From assembly GCA_013396655.1 (NCBI GenBank), contig WBMV01005154.1, positions 1,019,047 to 1,083,046 on the forward strand: a stretch of DNA of 64,000 nucleotides. Direction: 5' to 3'. Positions 40,701-52,400 of the stretch are shown here, piece after piece; the first letter of the stretch is position 1; the number at the start of each line of letters is the position of its first letter. The position numbers and the translations under genes are program-made. Origin of the DNA: Campylorhamphus procurvoides (taxonomy: Eukaryota; Chordata; Aves; Passeriformes; Dendrocolaptidae). Under the pieces are notes generated by a model that made no database searches, had not been told where the DNA came from, and saw only the letters and a program-made list of their open reading frames with translations.

Positions 40701-43104
40701 AGGTAAATACCAGATTTTATTCCTTGCTGCAATTTGCTAAGAGGAATATGTTCTGGGAATATTATTTTTCCACTTTCTATTTCTTTCTTTAGGAAAAAAG
40801 GAGAAGAAATTTTCAGTATTTTATATTCATGATTATTTCCAAACTGAGCTCAGGAACATGACAATCAATTTAACAATACTCCAAAATTGTAACTATGTGC
40901 AGGGATGAATACACACAATAATGAAAAATTACTACTAATTTTTTCTAATGAAGCATCAAAAGCATAAAAACTATAAAACTATGGCAATTTCAGGAACTTT
41001 TCTTTTCCTGTTTGCCTGCAGTTATTTAAAAAGACACTGCAGAAGCAGCATACACTTTTATGTTGATTTGGATATACTGACTAAACATATACTTAACAAA
41101 AAAATATTAGCATAGTACTACATATGAGCACTACATAGTGAAGAGAATGGCATACTGTATATACCGTAAGCTATATGAAATATGAGAACACATTACTGTG
41201 ACTAAACTTTGGAGCAGTCAGACAATTACTACAGTTAACTGCTGAGAAGATCACCTGAGCCCTACGTCTTTCTACTCTTGCAAGTTAAAGCTCTATTCTG
41301 TTAGAACTAATTAACCTTCCCATTTTTTGTACAGTGTTCAGCTAGATCAGCTGTATGTGAAAATATAAGTCTTGATTCTGACAAACACAAAGCACAAAGA
41401 AACAGAAGAGGATGTAGCTCATCTTTGAACTGCACAGTGCATTTATGTCAACTCATCACCAAACAAAAATGCTTTTGATCAGTATTATTATTGTTTTTAT
41501 TATAGTTATTATTATTGTTATTATTATTCCCATCTTCACAAGAGTTACCTAAAGGAACTGTTTTTTTACAAATAACAAGATACCTACTAACAGGCATATA
41601 AGCAGCACTAAAAATGGCTGCAATGTTTCCTTTTTACTTTGTAGTTGTCAAAAAGTTAAATTGCCAAAATGGGAATAAAGTCCAGAGTCTTGTATTCTAA
41701 ACTGATGCTAGTAGCCTGACAAACAGTATTCAATATTATACTGCAAACCATTTCTGATTAATTTATTTTATAAAAAGAAAATAAAAACATACCCCTTCAT
41801 CAGAAACACAAGCAAGACGATCTACAAGCTCAGGATTAGCTGTCAAGCTTTTTATATACTCCTCACCTACAAAAGCACACACATAAATATTTATGCAAGA
41901 GATGCACAGTGTTTAGGTGTGAAGAGACTGCTCAGTTTATCTGAGCAATAAATTAAACATACATACTATTTCACTCACATGTATAAGCGGTTATCCCTTC
42001 CTCTAGAGCTTTCTCTTTATTAGTTCTGTCATTTGTTAAAAAGATAACTTGAATCTTCTCCTCATCCTCTATTTTCTTCAAGTGTTCATTGTACCAGTTT
42101 ACTGCTACGCGAATGGCTCTGTCATTGCGGTCATTAGAAGTTTCTCCTCGCTTTTGCTCAATGTATGTTTCTCTACATAAATTTTAAAAACAAAGGCAGG
42201 GTGTGACAAAACAAAACAAATCCCAACTACTGTCTATACTCTGAAAAATTTTCCGACAAACAAGATCAAGGCTCTGAGGCTGAAAGAATCATTACTGTGC
42301 TCATTTTAAAATATGTGTAATACTCCTTAGGCTGCTGAAGGGCCAGGAGACAGACAGTTAAAGGAAAATAGGAAGGAAGTGTTAATTCCTAATAGAACCT
42401 TCTCAGAGGCAATTGAAGAGGATTGCATTGAAGATATTAGAGCTACGGATTCAAAATTCCTCAAACTATGATATTGCAGTATTGGAAACTAATTGTGAGC
42501 ACAAACAAAAGCAAATTAATTGCACCTTCATTTCTTAGAGCTTTCTGTCACTAACTTACTCACAGACTTTTGAATGCTGCTACAGACTGAATTGACAATA
42601 CTAATAAAGCACTCGAATATGTTTAAAAGGGAAACTAAAATGGAAAACTGGTATTCTATTGCTCAAGGTAACAGAGTTGTCTATAAAGCTTATCCAACTT
42701 TCTAATCCTTTCATAATTCTAATTCATAATGCCATAATTCTAATCTTTTCGTAACACATATATACACTTACACTAATTATAAAAACTCCCAGACCACACA
42801 ACTATTTCCCAACAGGATTTCTTCGAAGTATGCAGTTCTATGCACAGCAATTTAATTTTAATTCCTAGTCCACGTTTCAGCTTTGTTTCCCACTTTCTTT
42901 TACCCGACATCAGCACAACTTTGTTAAACCCTGTTCCACACCTTACCTATGATGTTCATTGGTGAAAGAATAGAAATGTTTTTCAGGGTTTTGAATCATG
43001 TCCCTAACTCTCTTGTACACTGGTGCACTCCGATTCCTGACTTCTTGTAAGACTGTCTGCAGCACAATGACATTCTTAATAACAGGATCTTCAAGGACAT
43101 CAAT
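25735..43104 (-). CDS. DIS3: DIS3/RRP44 exosome ribonuclease, exons 2-21; exon 1 missing
   Basis: DIS3 is the catalytic subunit of the nuclear RNA exosome, a processive 3'-5' exonuclease (RNB domain) with a PIN endonuclease domain. Exons in transcription order: 42947-43104, 41979-42172, 41793-41866, 40619-40786, 39581-39745, 38578-38691, 38352-38489, 37470-37616, 36144-36260, 35232-35333, 34598-34662, 34423-34507, 33734-33861, 33197-33283, 32015-32171, 30284-30498, 29016-29184, 28439-28597, 27924-28046, 25735-25824. They join in frame into 884 residues plus stop; human residues 77-958 number 882. PIN acidic residues appear in [18 protein letters not shown] and TNDRTNKEK. Cold-shock domains follow. 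The RNB site [13 protein letters not shown] is in exon 36144-36260, and SPIRRYADII spans 30284/29184. The S1 domain and a lysine-rich tail (EKKKKKLKT) end the protein. All introns are GT-AG except a GC donor after 32015. Exon 1 (about 76 residues with the first PIN aspartate) is not in the readable sequence. Confidence 0.96.
25825..27923 (-). other. Last DIS3 intron
   Basis: This 2.1-kb intron separates the final 30-codon exon from the rest of DIS3. About a third of it is one CR1 insertion (26515-27213), antisense to DIS3. The remainder shows nothing recognisable. Confidence 0.8.
26515..27213 (+). mobile_element. CR1 LINE 3' end, about 700 bp, with remnant of the reverse-transcriptase ORF tail
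   Basis: The longest CR1 copy in the window. The 5' part translates to a typical CR1 ORF2 tail ([20 protein letters not shown]), then breaks. The 3' part has GGTTCAGCCTGGAGAAGAGA, GAAATTCTTCACTGTGAGAG and GGTCCCTTCCAACCCAAACT. It is inactive because it is truncated at the 5' end and interrupted. Edges are approximate. Confidence 0.92.
32925..33083 (+). mobile_element. CR1 LINE 3' fragment
   Basis: A short copy antisense to DIS3 in an intron: ACATTCAAGGCCAGGCTGAA, GAGCAACCTGGTCTAGTGGA and GTCTTCCAACCCAAATCATC, ending near TTCTATGAC. The element is cut off on the 5' side. Confidence 0.88.
37990..38066 (-). mobile_element. CR1 LINE 3' fragment
   Basis: On the minus strand it carries GACAGTTGGACTCGATGATC and nearby CR1 3' sequence. 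Only about 75 bp remain, in a DIS3 intron and in the same sense as DIS3. Confidence 0.75.
41485..41530. repeat. (TTA)n microsatellite, imperfect
   Basis: Interrupted TTA/TTG triplets in a DIS3 intron. Confidence 0.85.
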
Positions 43105-44929
43105 CTGAGGAACAAAACGGAAATGAATGAAAATTGTTGTTTAATTCTACGCAGTCACAGGACTTGAAATATTTGTTTGGTTAATACATAAAAAGCTAGC
43201 ATGAGTAACGAGTAGCACTAGTTCTGCCTTTTTCTCTCACCACTGGGAAACGGAACAGTGTATTAAGCTGCTTCCCTGGGAAAAAAAATCAAGTATAATT
43301 TTCCAGGCTCTCTGTGACCTGAATTTTCCTGAAGGAAAAATAAGTACTTATTCTGACTTCGAACATATTCATCCCCAACGTATGCAGGACTCCAAACAAA
43401 TGTCAGGCCACGTGTACACCATAAATTTTATTTACATAAAATGGGTCCCTGTAAATTATAATCTTATAAAACAAAATACAACTATGCACAATCTGACAGT
43501 AATTGGACATAATTTACAAGTTGTATGGCATATGCTTTTGGGAGGAAAGCAAGAAATAAAATAGCACCTGACCACTGTCACACAGCTGACATGGGCATGC
43601 CTGGATGTGCATGTGTAGGCTTAAGTTGTCCAAAATCAAAACCCACTGTTACACTGCAATTTTAATTTCCACAAAGTCAAACCAACTGGAATTCTATTAG
43701 CAGCTCTTCCCTTTTGAAAGACCCTTTGCTTTTCTAAGGGAATTTGTTAAAAAATTTTCAGCGCTTTTCTTTGTGCAAAAGGGAGAAAAGTACACCAAAT
43801 ATCCATGGAAACTATCAGGATAAAACGATGGGAGCTCCACTTGCTAAGCTTGTGGTAAGGAACTGTGCAAACCCACATCCAAAATGAGACAGCAATAAGG
43901 TTCTAGAAGGCATAGCTAAAAGAATTGAAAGCAATGCCAGACCAAGCTGCTCTGAACTCGACGTTTAGATGACTTGAAAGATTTAGAGCCATGTTCATAG
44001 GGGAAGAAATACAGTATTATTCTATGCACAAGCTGAAGTCTTACTGTTGCAAACCTGTTTCAGTTGCTAGGCAAAATCTTTCCCTGGTGTTACCAAGACT
44101 TCCTAATCCCCATTTCTCCAGTTTGTGGCAGCAGACTCTGGCATACTGTCAGAATGCTCTGCAGGACACACATAAAACTTCAACAGATACTAAGGAGTCC
44201 ATGCGTAGCACGCTGAAAACACCCTCTGATGTCCTGTTTTGGGAAGAAAATCCTTACAACTTTCAGCATGTGTAACTGTTAAAACAAGCAAGTGTTGTGC
44301 CCCTCTTCAGAGTACTCCGTATCAGGATTCATGAATTTCTTCCAGTTTCCAATGTCTGCTCAAGGCTATGCTAACTTCTACACAGGTATTCAAAAGCAAT
44401 CAAAGAAAAAAAAATTAAATATCAAGCTAGGGATTTCAATACCTCCCAGCCTCAAAGGCTACTGTCTGCACTGCTCAGATTCAAATCTTTGCACAGTTAG
44501 TGATGGGCTACAAAGTTCCTCCCATACTTCCAGAGGTGCACGTGGGATGATTTTGCAGCCTCTACTCATTACATGAAATCAACATCACAGTACAAAGGAT
44601 ACAAATCTACATTTTGAAAAACAGAAGAGCCATTTAGGAAAATTCTAGCTGATAGGAAAATTCACTATCAGAAGATCCAAAAAAATCTGTGACCAAAGAT
44701 CCCAATCGCTGTTTCAGAGTCTACCGACTCTATCTCTGCCTGACTCTCCGTACCCATATCAGATCACAAACGAGCAAAATAAACAAATGCTGTTGTTTAT
44801 TCCTACTGTTCAAAAAAACAGGCAGAAAAAAAAGAAAACAAAATAAACAAGCAAAGAAACCCAGCCCCCCCAACCCCCCCTAAAACCGGAACACAGTCTA
44901 ACAGCACAGCAGAGCTGGGGATGCTGCAG
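43105..44929. other. Probable DIS3 intron 1
   Basis: AT-rich DNA between the first readable DIS3 exon and the CpG island. I checked it for the missing DIS3 exon 1 (start codon, PDTNVLLHQ-like end followed by a donor) and did not find it. Short open frames here look like chance. Confidence 0.6.
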
Positions 44930-45136
44930 CCCTTTCCCGAGGAGCCGGCAGGGAGAGGGAGCGCTGACAGGTTATGGATCAAGTACCCACGGGGAACAAC
45001 GGGAGGCCCCCGGCGCACGGCCAGACGCCGCCAGTCCGCGCTTAAAGGGCGCGGGCTAATTCACCCACACGAGGATGTAACCAAAGAGGGAGGGTGTGAG
45101 GCTCCACGTGGAGGCGGCGGCGTCGTCACTCCCCGN

Positions 45137-45412
45137 TGGGGAGCTGCCCCGGGAGCGGCAGAGCTGTGCGGGGGGTGGGTGGGGAGGAGCTGCCCCGGGA
45201 CCGGCAGAGCTGTGCGGGGAGAGGGTGGGGAGCTGCCCCGGGAGCGGCAGAGCTGTGCGGGGGGTGGGTGGGGAGGAGCTGCCCCGGGACCGGCAGAGCT
45301 GTGCGGGGAGAGGGTGGGGAGCTGCCCCGGGAGCGGCAGAGCTGTGCGGGGGGTGGGTGGGGAGGAGCTGCCCCGGGACCGGCAGAGCTGTGCGGGGAGA
45401 GGAGCTGCCCCT
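45137..45412. repeat. Minisatellite, 89-bp period, about 3.1 copies
   Basis: Starts of the GAGCTGCCCCGGG motif recur at 45141, 45230 and 45319, exactly 89 bp apart. Each unit is made of two related halves of about 45 bp that differ at one base of the core (GGGAGCGG or GGGACCGG) and in the G-rich linker. Copies one and two look identical, and copy three diverges only at its end. The array starts right after the lone N, so the true copy number may be higher. Open frames here are repeat artefacts. Confidence 0.95.
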
Positions 45413-45579
45413 GGCCCTGCTGAGCGCAGTTACAGCCCGGGCCCGCTGCCGTGTGCGGCTCGGGGCACCCGGCGGGCACTGCAGCAGCAGCCCCGCTGCC
45501 TGAGCGGCCGCCGTGAAAACGGAAGGGGGTGGCGGCCCCGAGAGCCCCCGGCGGGCCCGGGCTGATTGCAGCGCCGTCG
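45413..45579 (+). other. PIBF1: Probable non-coding PIBF1 exon 1
   Basis: A strong donor (GTCG, then gtaagt at 45580) ends a GC-rich stretch, and the next acceptor is at 46358, 64 bases before the PIBF1 start codon. A non-coding exon 1 ending at 45579 fits. Its start is not determined. Confidence 0.5.
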
Positions 45580-45744
45580 GTAAGTAGGAGCCGTGGTCTG
45601 TGTCGGGAGTTGTAAAAGCCCGTGCGGCGGCTGGGTCAGCCAGGCTGGTGGGAACAGCGAGGTTTCTGCTGCTGAGAAAGCAGTCAGGGTGTGAAAGGAG
45701 GGTGTTGCCAGGTGGGGGTCGGCCTCTTCTCCCGGGAACCAGCG

Positions 45745-45977
45745 GCAGGGGACAGGAGGACACAGGCTTAAGTTGGACGTTAGGAGGAATTTATTCACGG
45801 AGAGGGTTATTGAGATGGACTGCCCAGGGGTGTGGTGGAGTCAGCGTCCGTATAGATAGGTAAGGAAAGACTGGACATGGCACTCAGTGCTATGGGCTGG
45901 TTGACATGGTGATGGTCGGTCATAGGTTGGACTTGATGGTCTCGGAGGTCTTTTCCAGCCTGATTGATTCTGTGATA
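45745..45977 (+). mobile_element. CR1 LINE 3' end
   Basis: CR1-type sequence in PIBF1 intron 1: GGCTTAAGTTGGACGTTAGG, AGGTTGGACTTGATGGTCTC and TTTTCCAGCCTGATTGATTC. It lies within 200 bp of the probable first exon. Confidence 0.88.
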
Positions 45978-46422
45978 AAAGTATTTCTTTACCACTTCCT
46001 CCAAAAAATCTTGTTATGCCTCTTACTGGATGTCCTCTGGTGCTGTATATACCTCATGGGTCTCCAAAGTTTTCAGTGTGCGCACTTCTGATAGCTTGCA
46101 CAGCTTTATTTAGCTATAGTACCATATAGTGAGCAAGATTCCTACTGGTATTTATCTTACTGTAGCCAAAACCCTTGTTAACAGTTGTTTAGGAAGAGTC
46201 CTCGATCAACTGCCCTCTTCAGAGGCTGTCAAAACGTTCTTCTTGGGTGAAAAAAAATAAAATCATGCGATCCTGAGAAACATCACTTGCTTAGTGGTCT
46301 GATTTAACCGGTTAATTTTTCATAGCGACATTTGTTTAATTTGTTTTGATTCTTGCAGTGAATTCTTCAGGGGGCTCATCTCAACGTATAGCTTAAAAAA
46401 GCTTTACAAACAGTGGAAGAAA

Positions 46423-49400
46423 ATGTCGCAGGGAAGGTCTAAGGAAATCAAGAAAGTAAATATTTCTAGCTCTTTGGAATCTGAAGATATCAGCTTGGAA
46501 ACCACAATGCCAACCGATGATGTTTCTTCCTCTGAAGAGAAAGAAGGTTCTGTAAAAATCACTAAGCAGCTGATTGAACGGAAGGAGTTGCTTCATAATC
46601 TTCAGCTGCTTAAAATAGAGCTATCTCAAAAAAACCTGATGATTGACAACTTGAAAGTAGACTATTTGACCAAGGTAAGCAGTGTTTCTGCTTTCATTAT
46701 ATAATTTTGTTTTGGTGTTTTTAGAGTAAGGTAGAAACTTCTGAAAAGAATTTCTTTGAATTGCATGATGGAAGCCCACTTGGTTTGGGGGTTTTCTTTG
46801 GTGTGTTTTGTTAGTGTTCTTTAATGAGAAGAAAAGGAAACAAAGATATGGAAAATTTAAATGACTTGTCCAAGTCACTATAATTATAAATAAATAAGGT
46901 GGGATCTAATTAGTTGTGCCTTTTCAAAATACAAAGGAAAGGCGCCTGTTTTCTTTCAGAAATGAAGAATAATTTTGTCACTGATGTTAACAGCTTAACA
47001 GGGCTTTGAACCTGAACTTGTGGAATACTAGAAAAAGTGATCTGAATACTATTCAATGATCTGTTAATAAAGATGTAGCTATGAGATAGCAACATGCTAA
47101 TAATAGATTTTGTTGTGCAGTTTCCACTAAGATGCATGAAATTAAGAAAGGTGTAAAAGCTTTGCCATATTTGTGTGCAGTTCATTCTGAGAACCTCCTA
47201 GGTAGTATCTGTGGCTTTGCTGCTCCGAGTTTAAGCCTGATTTGAAATTTGTTGAATAGGTAGCCATTTTGTTGGAAAAAAACCCTTTGAAAACTAAGTA
47301 TTTTTTTATTTTTAGTTCCTTGGGACAAAATATGTATCATATTCTATGAAGCCTTAACATATTTAGATGTTTTCTTAGCCTGTTGTTGCATTTCCCACAG
47401 CACTGGACTCTTTATTTTTTTTCTCTCAAGTTGTTATTTTTGTAAAATATTTTCTAAAAATTACTGAGGTAACTTTATTTTATATTCTTTATATTTAGAT
47501 TGAGGAGCTAGAAGAGAAGCTTAATGATGCAGTCCATCAAAAGCAACTGTTGTCTTTACGACTGGATAGCCAGCTGGCATTACAGCAAGAAGATGCTAGG
47601 TATGATGGAAGCAAAATTAAGAACTTCATCTTTTGCTGTCCATTAATTAATTTGAGTTTGTATAAATAAGTTATTATTGGAAACAGATAATTATTAATTG
47701 CAGGAGTAGGATTTCTTTTGCAGATTATGTTAGTATTTTCATTTTAAAAGTGGAATTTACATATTTAACTTACATAAAGTAAACTTGAATTCAACTCTCA
47801 CAAGCTGAATTGTGTAGTTTTGGTTTTATTGTTACCTTGATTTAAAATTTAATAGGAAAAGGGAGTAAAAATATTCTTAAAACCAATAGAAGGCAAAAGG
47901 TGTAGGCAGAGGGGGCAGAATTTCCATCAGTTTAAACTGAATTTTTAATAACTGCAGTGTAGATGACTTGGGAAAGGTAAGGGGATAATGTTTAGCATTT
48001 CCAGTCAAGACTGCTTATTTGTCAGAAATGCTTTCAGTTGATGATGTAGAAACTCACTTTCCATCTTGCTTTTCTGCTATATTTTTAGTTAGCCTGTAGC
48101 TGAAAAATAGATTGGCTAGCAGGCTTCTTCCAAGCTACTTTATCAATTAAATGTTTTAACACCTGTGAAGGAACAGCATCACTTACAGTCTGTTACAGTA
48201 GAGAATGCACCAGCTTGCAGGATGAGGCTAATTCAAAGTCATACTCTGTAGTAATACTAGAACAGATTTAGGAATGTGAAACCAGACATGAAATTAGTTA
48301 CAGGAAAGTCTTTCACCTAAGACCAGCTGATTGTCAGAAAAATATCTGTCATTCTGTATGCGTAGTTGCACTAGAGTGGAATGTTTTTATGTTGGCCATA
48401 CTTGAGTTATCCAAGGAGTGCTCAGTAAAGTACTGATGTGCAAACTTTTATTAATAGGCATAAAAATCTTGAACTACTTTCCTTTCTTCACTCTTTTCAT
48501 CAGTTTTTTTGTCAGTCTTTTTCTTCTACTTTTCATCCCCATTAACAGAATTGTACACGCCACAGAGTATGTCCTTGTGTGACTCCTTTGCTCACACTTT
48601 CTCTAGTCTTTTCTAAACCGATGGGACAGATATTGCTTTGTAGTACTAGCTAGTCTTTTTCATATTACTTTTTAAATAATGCAGGAATGACTGTGTTTTA
48701 AAGGATGATTTAATTTGAGTATGTTTTCAAGAGTTATAGCTAAAACCTCCGAAAGAGTTGGTCGGTTGTCTTTGATTTGAAGGCTGTGTGGAGACTTCAT
48801 AGCAACCTTTCAGTATCTGAATGGGGGCCTACAGGGAAGCCAGAGAGGGACTCTTTGTCAGGTACTGCAGTAATAGGACAAGGAGTAAGGGGTACAAATT
48901 GAAAGATGGGAAATTTAGGTTAGATATGAGGAATAAATTCCTTACTGCGAGGGTGGCGAAACACTGGAATGGGTTGCCCATGGAGGCTGGGGATGCCCCG
49001 ACTTTGACAGCGTTCAAAGCCAGGTTGGATAAGGCCTTGAGCGACTTGGTCTAGTGGGAGATGTCCCTGCCCAAGGCAGCGGAGATTGGGATTAGATAGT
49101 CTTTAAAGGTTCGTTCCAACCCCTTAACATTCTATGATTCTATGATTTGAGTAAAATAAACTAAACACTTTGTAACATCATTAGGTGATGTGCAGTTTCT
49201 CTTGCTGTGTAATACCTTGTCACTGGTGGTAATATTAATGATGGTGTTTTAATCCTGAAAGTAATGCAGTGGTATTTGGCTTGTTTGTTTGGGTTTTTTT
49301 AAAGGACCTCAACTTTGTATGTTGTGCTTGTTACAAAATTAAGGATTGTGTGTGAAATAGACCATGAGCATCCATGTGCTGAAACTCGATAAGACACAGG

Positions 49401-52400
49401 TTGAAGTTGCTATTACTTTATTTGATATTATGCTAGTTCCATGGGAGTTTTGTGGAAATATTTTCTGCTTTTTTATGTGTTTTACCTTTTAATTGGTAAA
49501 TTAAGATTTATTTATAAATTCAAGTCAGCATGTATGGAGATTGTTGCTTCTCAGATTCAGCTTTATATTGCAAATGACTATAAAGTTCCTGGCTTTTTAT
49601 ATATACTCTGTCTGATATGGTAGTAAAACCATGGTGGTATGCACTCTCACACTAAGTAACTAATCTGTATAAATTTTCTCCTCTACAAAATGAACATAAT
49701 TCACTCCTTTACCAGAGTATTTGAAGCCTTATCACTTGTGTTACTCACTGCTTAATGTCTTCTGTTTTCAAATCAATCTTGAAGAAAACATCAGGCTCTG
49801 ATGAAACAAGAAATGGAAACTCTTTTATTGAGACAGAAGCAACTGGAGGAAACAAATCTTCAGTTGAGGGAGAGGGCTGGAAATATCCGTCGTAGCTTGA
49901 GAGACTTGGAATTAACAGATGATTGCTATGAGAAGCTAAAGTCTCTTCCTGAAGATCAGCTTTCTATCCCTGAATATGTTTCTGTGAGTATTTTGTCTTG
50001 TATTGGTTTAAAATAAAAGCTGTATCATGGGTCTGGTTGGCATGGAGTTAACTTTCTTCGTGGTAGCCTGAATCTTGCTTGGTTTTGGATTGGTGGCTAA
50101 AACAGTATTAGTAACACCAGTGTTTTGGCTGTTGCTGAACAGTGCTTGCACAGCCTTAAGCTTTCTCTTTTCCCCATTCTGCTTCTCCCTGATCCAGCAA
50201 GCTAGGGATAGTAATGAGATTGAGAGGGGACACAGATGGACAGCTGACATGAATTGGCCGAGGGAGTATTCCATACCATCTAACATACTCAGCAATACAA
50301 ACTGGAGGCAGTGGAAAAAAGAAGTAGGGGAGAATGGTGGCTTCCAAGGTGGTTATTGCTCATAGACTGGTTGGGTATGAGTCTGCTTGTGGAGGTTGTG
50401 AGTGGTTGTCTTTGCTTTTGTTTTTTTTCTTATTTTTTTATGCTTACCTCTCTTTCCTTCAGTAATTAAACTGTTTAGAAAAGTCAGCACCCAAGTTTGC
50501 TTGCTTTTGTTCTTTTCACCCTTTCTCTGTCCTGCTCCCACTGGAGGCAGCAAGTGGGTGAGCAGCCATAGAGGTGCTTGGTTGTTGGGCCAGTCAACCC
50601 ATCACAAGCTGTAAATTGCATTTTTTTTTAAATTTTTTTTAGAATTAAAAGGAATTCTTTTTCATCCTCAACTATAACTTAAGGGCCTTCAGAGTGAGAT
50701 GTGCTTCTCAATCTGTCCATTATGACTGCATTCCAGTAAAGAGGGGGACCTTTTAATCCCAGGCTCTGATGTTTTAAAAAGAACCTTACGTTTCCCTCAC
50801 AATTTCCATCTGGCCTTTTCCTATTTGACCAATCACAGGAGATAGTGTACTTTAAATTGTCATTCTTATCCAAAGGATGATCTTGTGAACGTGTTTTTTC
50901 CCAAACTTCTTCAAGTGCTAGGAAAATCCTAAGTCTGTGCGCAGTCCAAGAATATATAGCTTGGGCCCTATTAGGTTATTAGCCCTTATCTATCTACTCT
51001 GCCCCTGCTGACTACTGAAGTATTTGAAGGATTTTTGTTGATTCCTGCACCACCATGGTCAAAAAAGCAAGATTTATAACAGAAACAGAAATCTCTGTCA
51101 ACTTGCTTGAAACTAGTATGCAGGAAGTACAGGACTTCAGTAGCTAATTGACAGTCAATACGAAAGACCATGCAGCCAGGCAGGACAGATACCAGGAGTT
51201 AGTAACCTTGTCAGCTAATTTAACTGAAGCTGATGCAGCACAATTAGAGTGCTTAGATTTCATTTGTGAGTAGAAAGGGGCTCTCAAAGAGGTGTGAAGT
51301 GGGAGAGATGAGCAGCAGCCACCCTCTACCCTTAACCTACCTCTCTTTTTCTCTTGTGTTCAACCAGTAAATGCTACTTTTGTCTGTGCCAAAAACTCCA
51401 CTACTTACGTGTTCAGGGAAGCCCTTTTCTTTACACAAAACTTTTTCTTTTGAAGAAGTGAGGGGTTTTTGGCCCGTTTTTTTTTTCTTATTTTTTTCCC
51501 CTGGAGAAGGCATTTTAAAGGTCTTATAGTAAAATGCAGTTTTCTGCTGCTTCTCTCACCTTCTTTTAGTAAGAGGATTAGTGAGAACCTGAAAGCATCA
51601 GTTAAGCTCAGTGGTTATTTATCATTACTTTGAATTATTCAGCTGATACAGATACTGGGGAGCTACAGAACTGTTTTGCTTATTCTGTCTATCCATCTGT
51701 TTGGCTTCTGAAGGCTTAGAAAAGGATGTTAAAGGGTTTGCTGTTTTCTGCTTTGCTGCCCTAAGGAGAAATTGTATATTTCTCAGACAGTTAAAGTTTC
51801 TGGCTCCAGATCTACATGTGAACTAAAAGTATAGTCTACTGATATTAGGGTAAAATTTTCTTTGTCAAGAAAGGGTCCTGCTTAGACAACTTGAACAAGA
51901 AATTTTCAGACTCTTTTTTAATATTTTTTAATTTATTTATCAATTATAAAATACTGGCTTATATTTCTCCAGGTTAGAAGCAAACGTATATAATGTCTAG
52001 ACTTTACTTGAAACCTGATATACTGGACAAGCAGCAGGAAGAGCTTAAAACCAAATTTTATATAGAGAGAGATTTCAAGTTTAAAATATTGGAATTAAAG
52101 CAAATGTGAGATGTTTTTCACTGTTCTTCCACAAAGGGGTGCAATAATGACATGTTAGAACAAAGACTAGGTAATGTTAATGGTGACAACTGAAAATTAT
52201 GTTTTAAGCGTCTTTCTCCGAAAATCATGCTTTTTGGTTTTGAACTTATAAGTTAAAATTCAGGTTTGGGGGTTTTTACCGTTTATAATTTTTTAGAAAC
52301 AGTATATGTGACATTTTAGAGTACTTCAGTCTGTTAAATGATCTGGCTTCCAAGCACCAGTTCAGTTTGTTCAATAAAGCGAACCTCTTGTGTACCCTTT

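Larger units (their letters stand above)
44930..45620. promoter_or_regulatory. CpG-island promoter region of DIS3 (-) and PIBF1 (+)
   Basis: GC-rich DNA between the divergent genes, interrupted by a single N at 45136 and an 89-bp-period minisatellite. The likely PIBF1 exon 1 donor is at 45580. I recognise no TATA box. The DIS3 first exon should lie here but is absent, so part of the island is probably missing from the assembly. Confidence 0.7.

Noticed and set aside
45137..45412. Regular direct repeats that might suggest a CRISPR array
   Set aside because: The units are contiguous with no unique spacers, in a vertebrate promoter. It is a minisatellite.
44921..45798. Long repetitive open frames on both strands around the minisatellite
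   Set aside because: The reading frames stay open only because of the repeated GC-rich unit, and they cross an N. There is no start context or homology.
48821..49054. 77-codon plus-strand open frame
   Set aside because: It is entirely within a CR1 3' end and carries no independent gene evidence.
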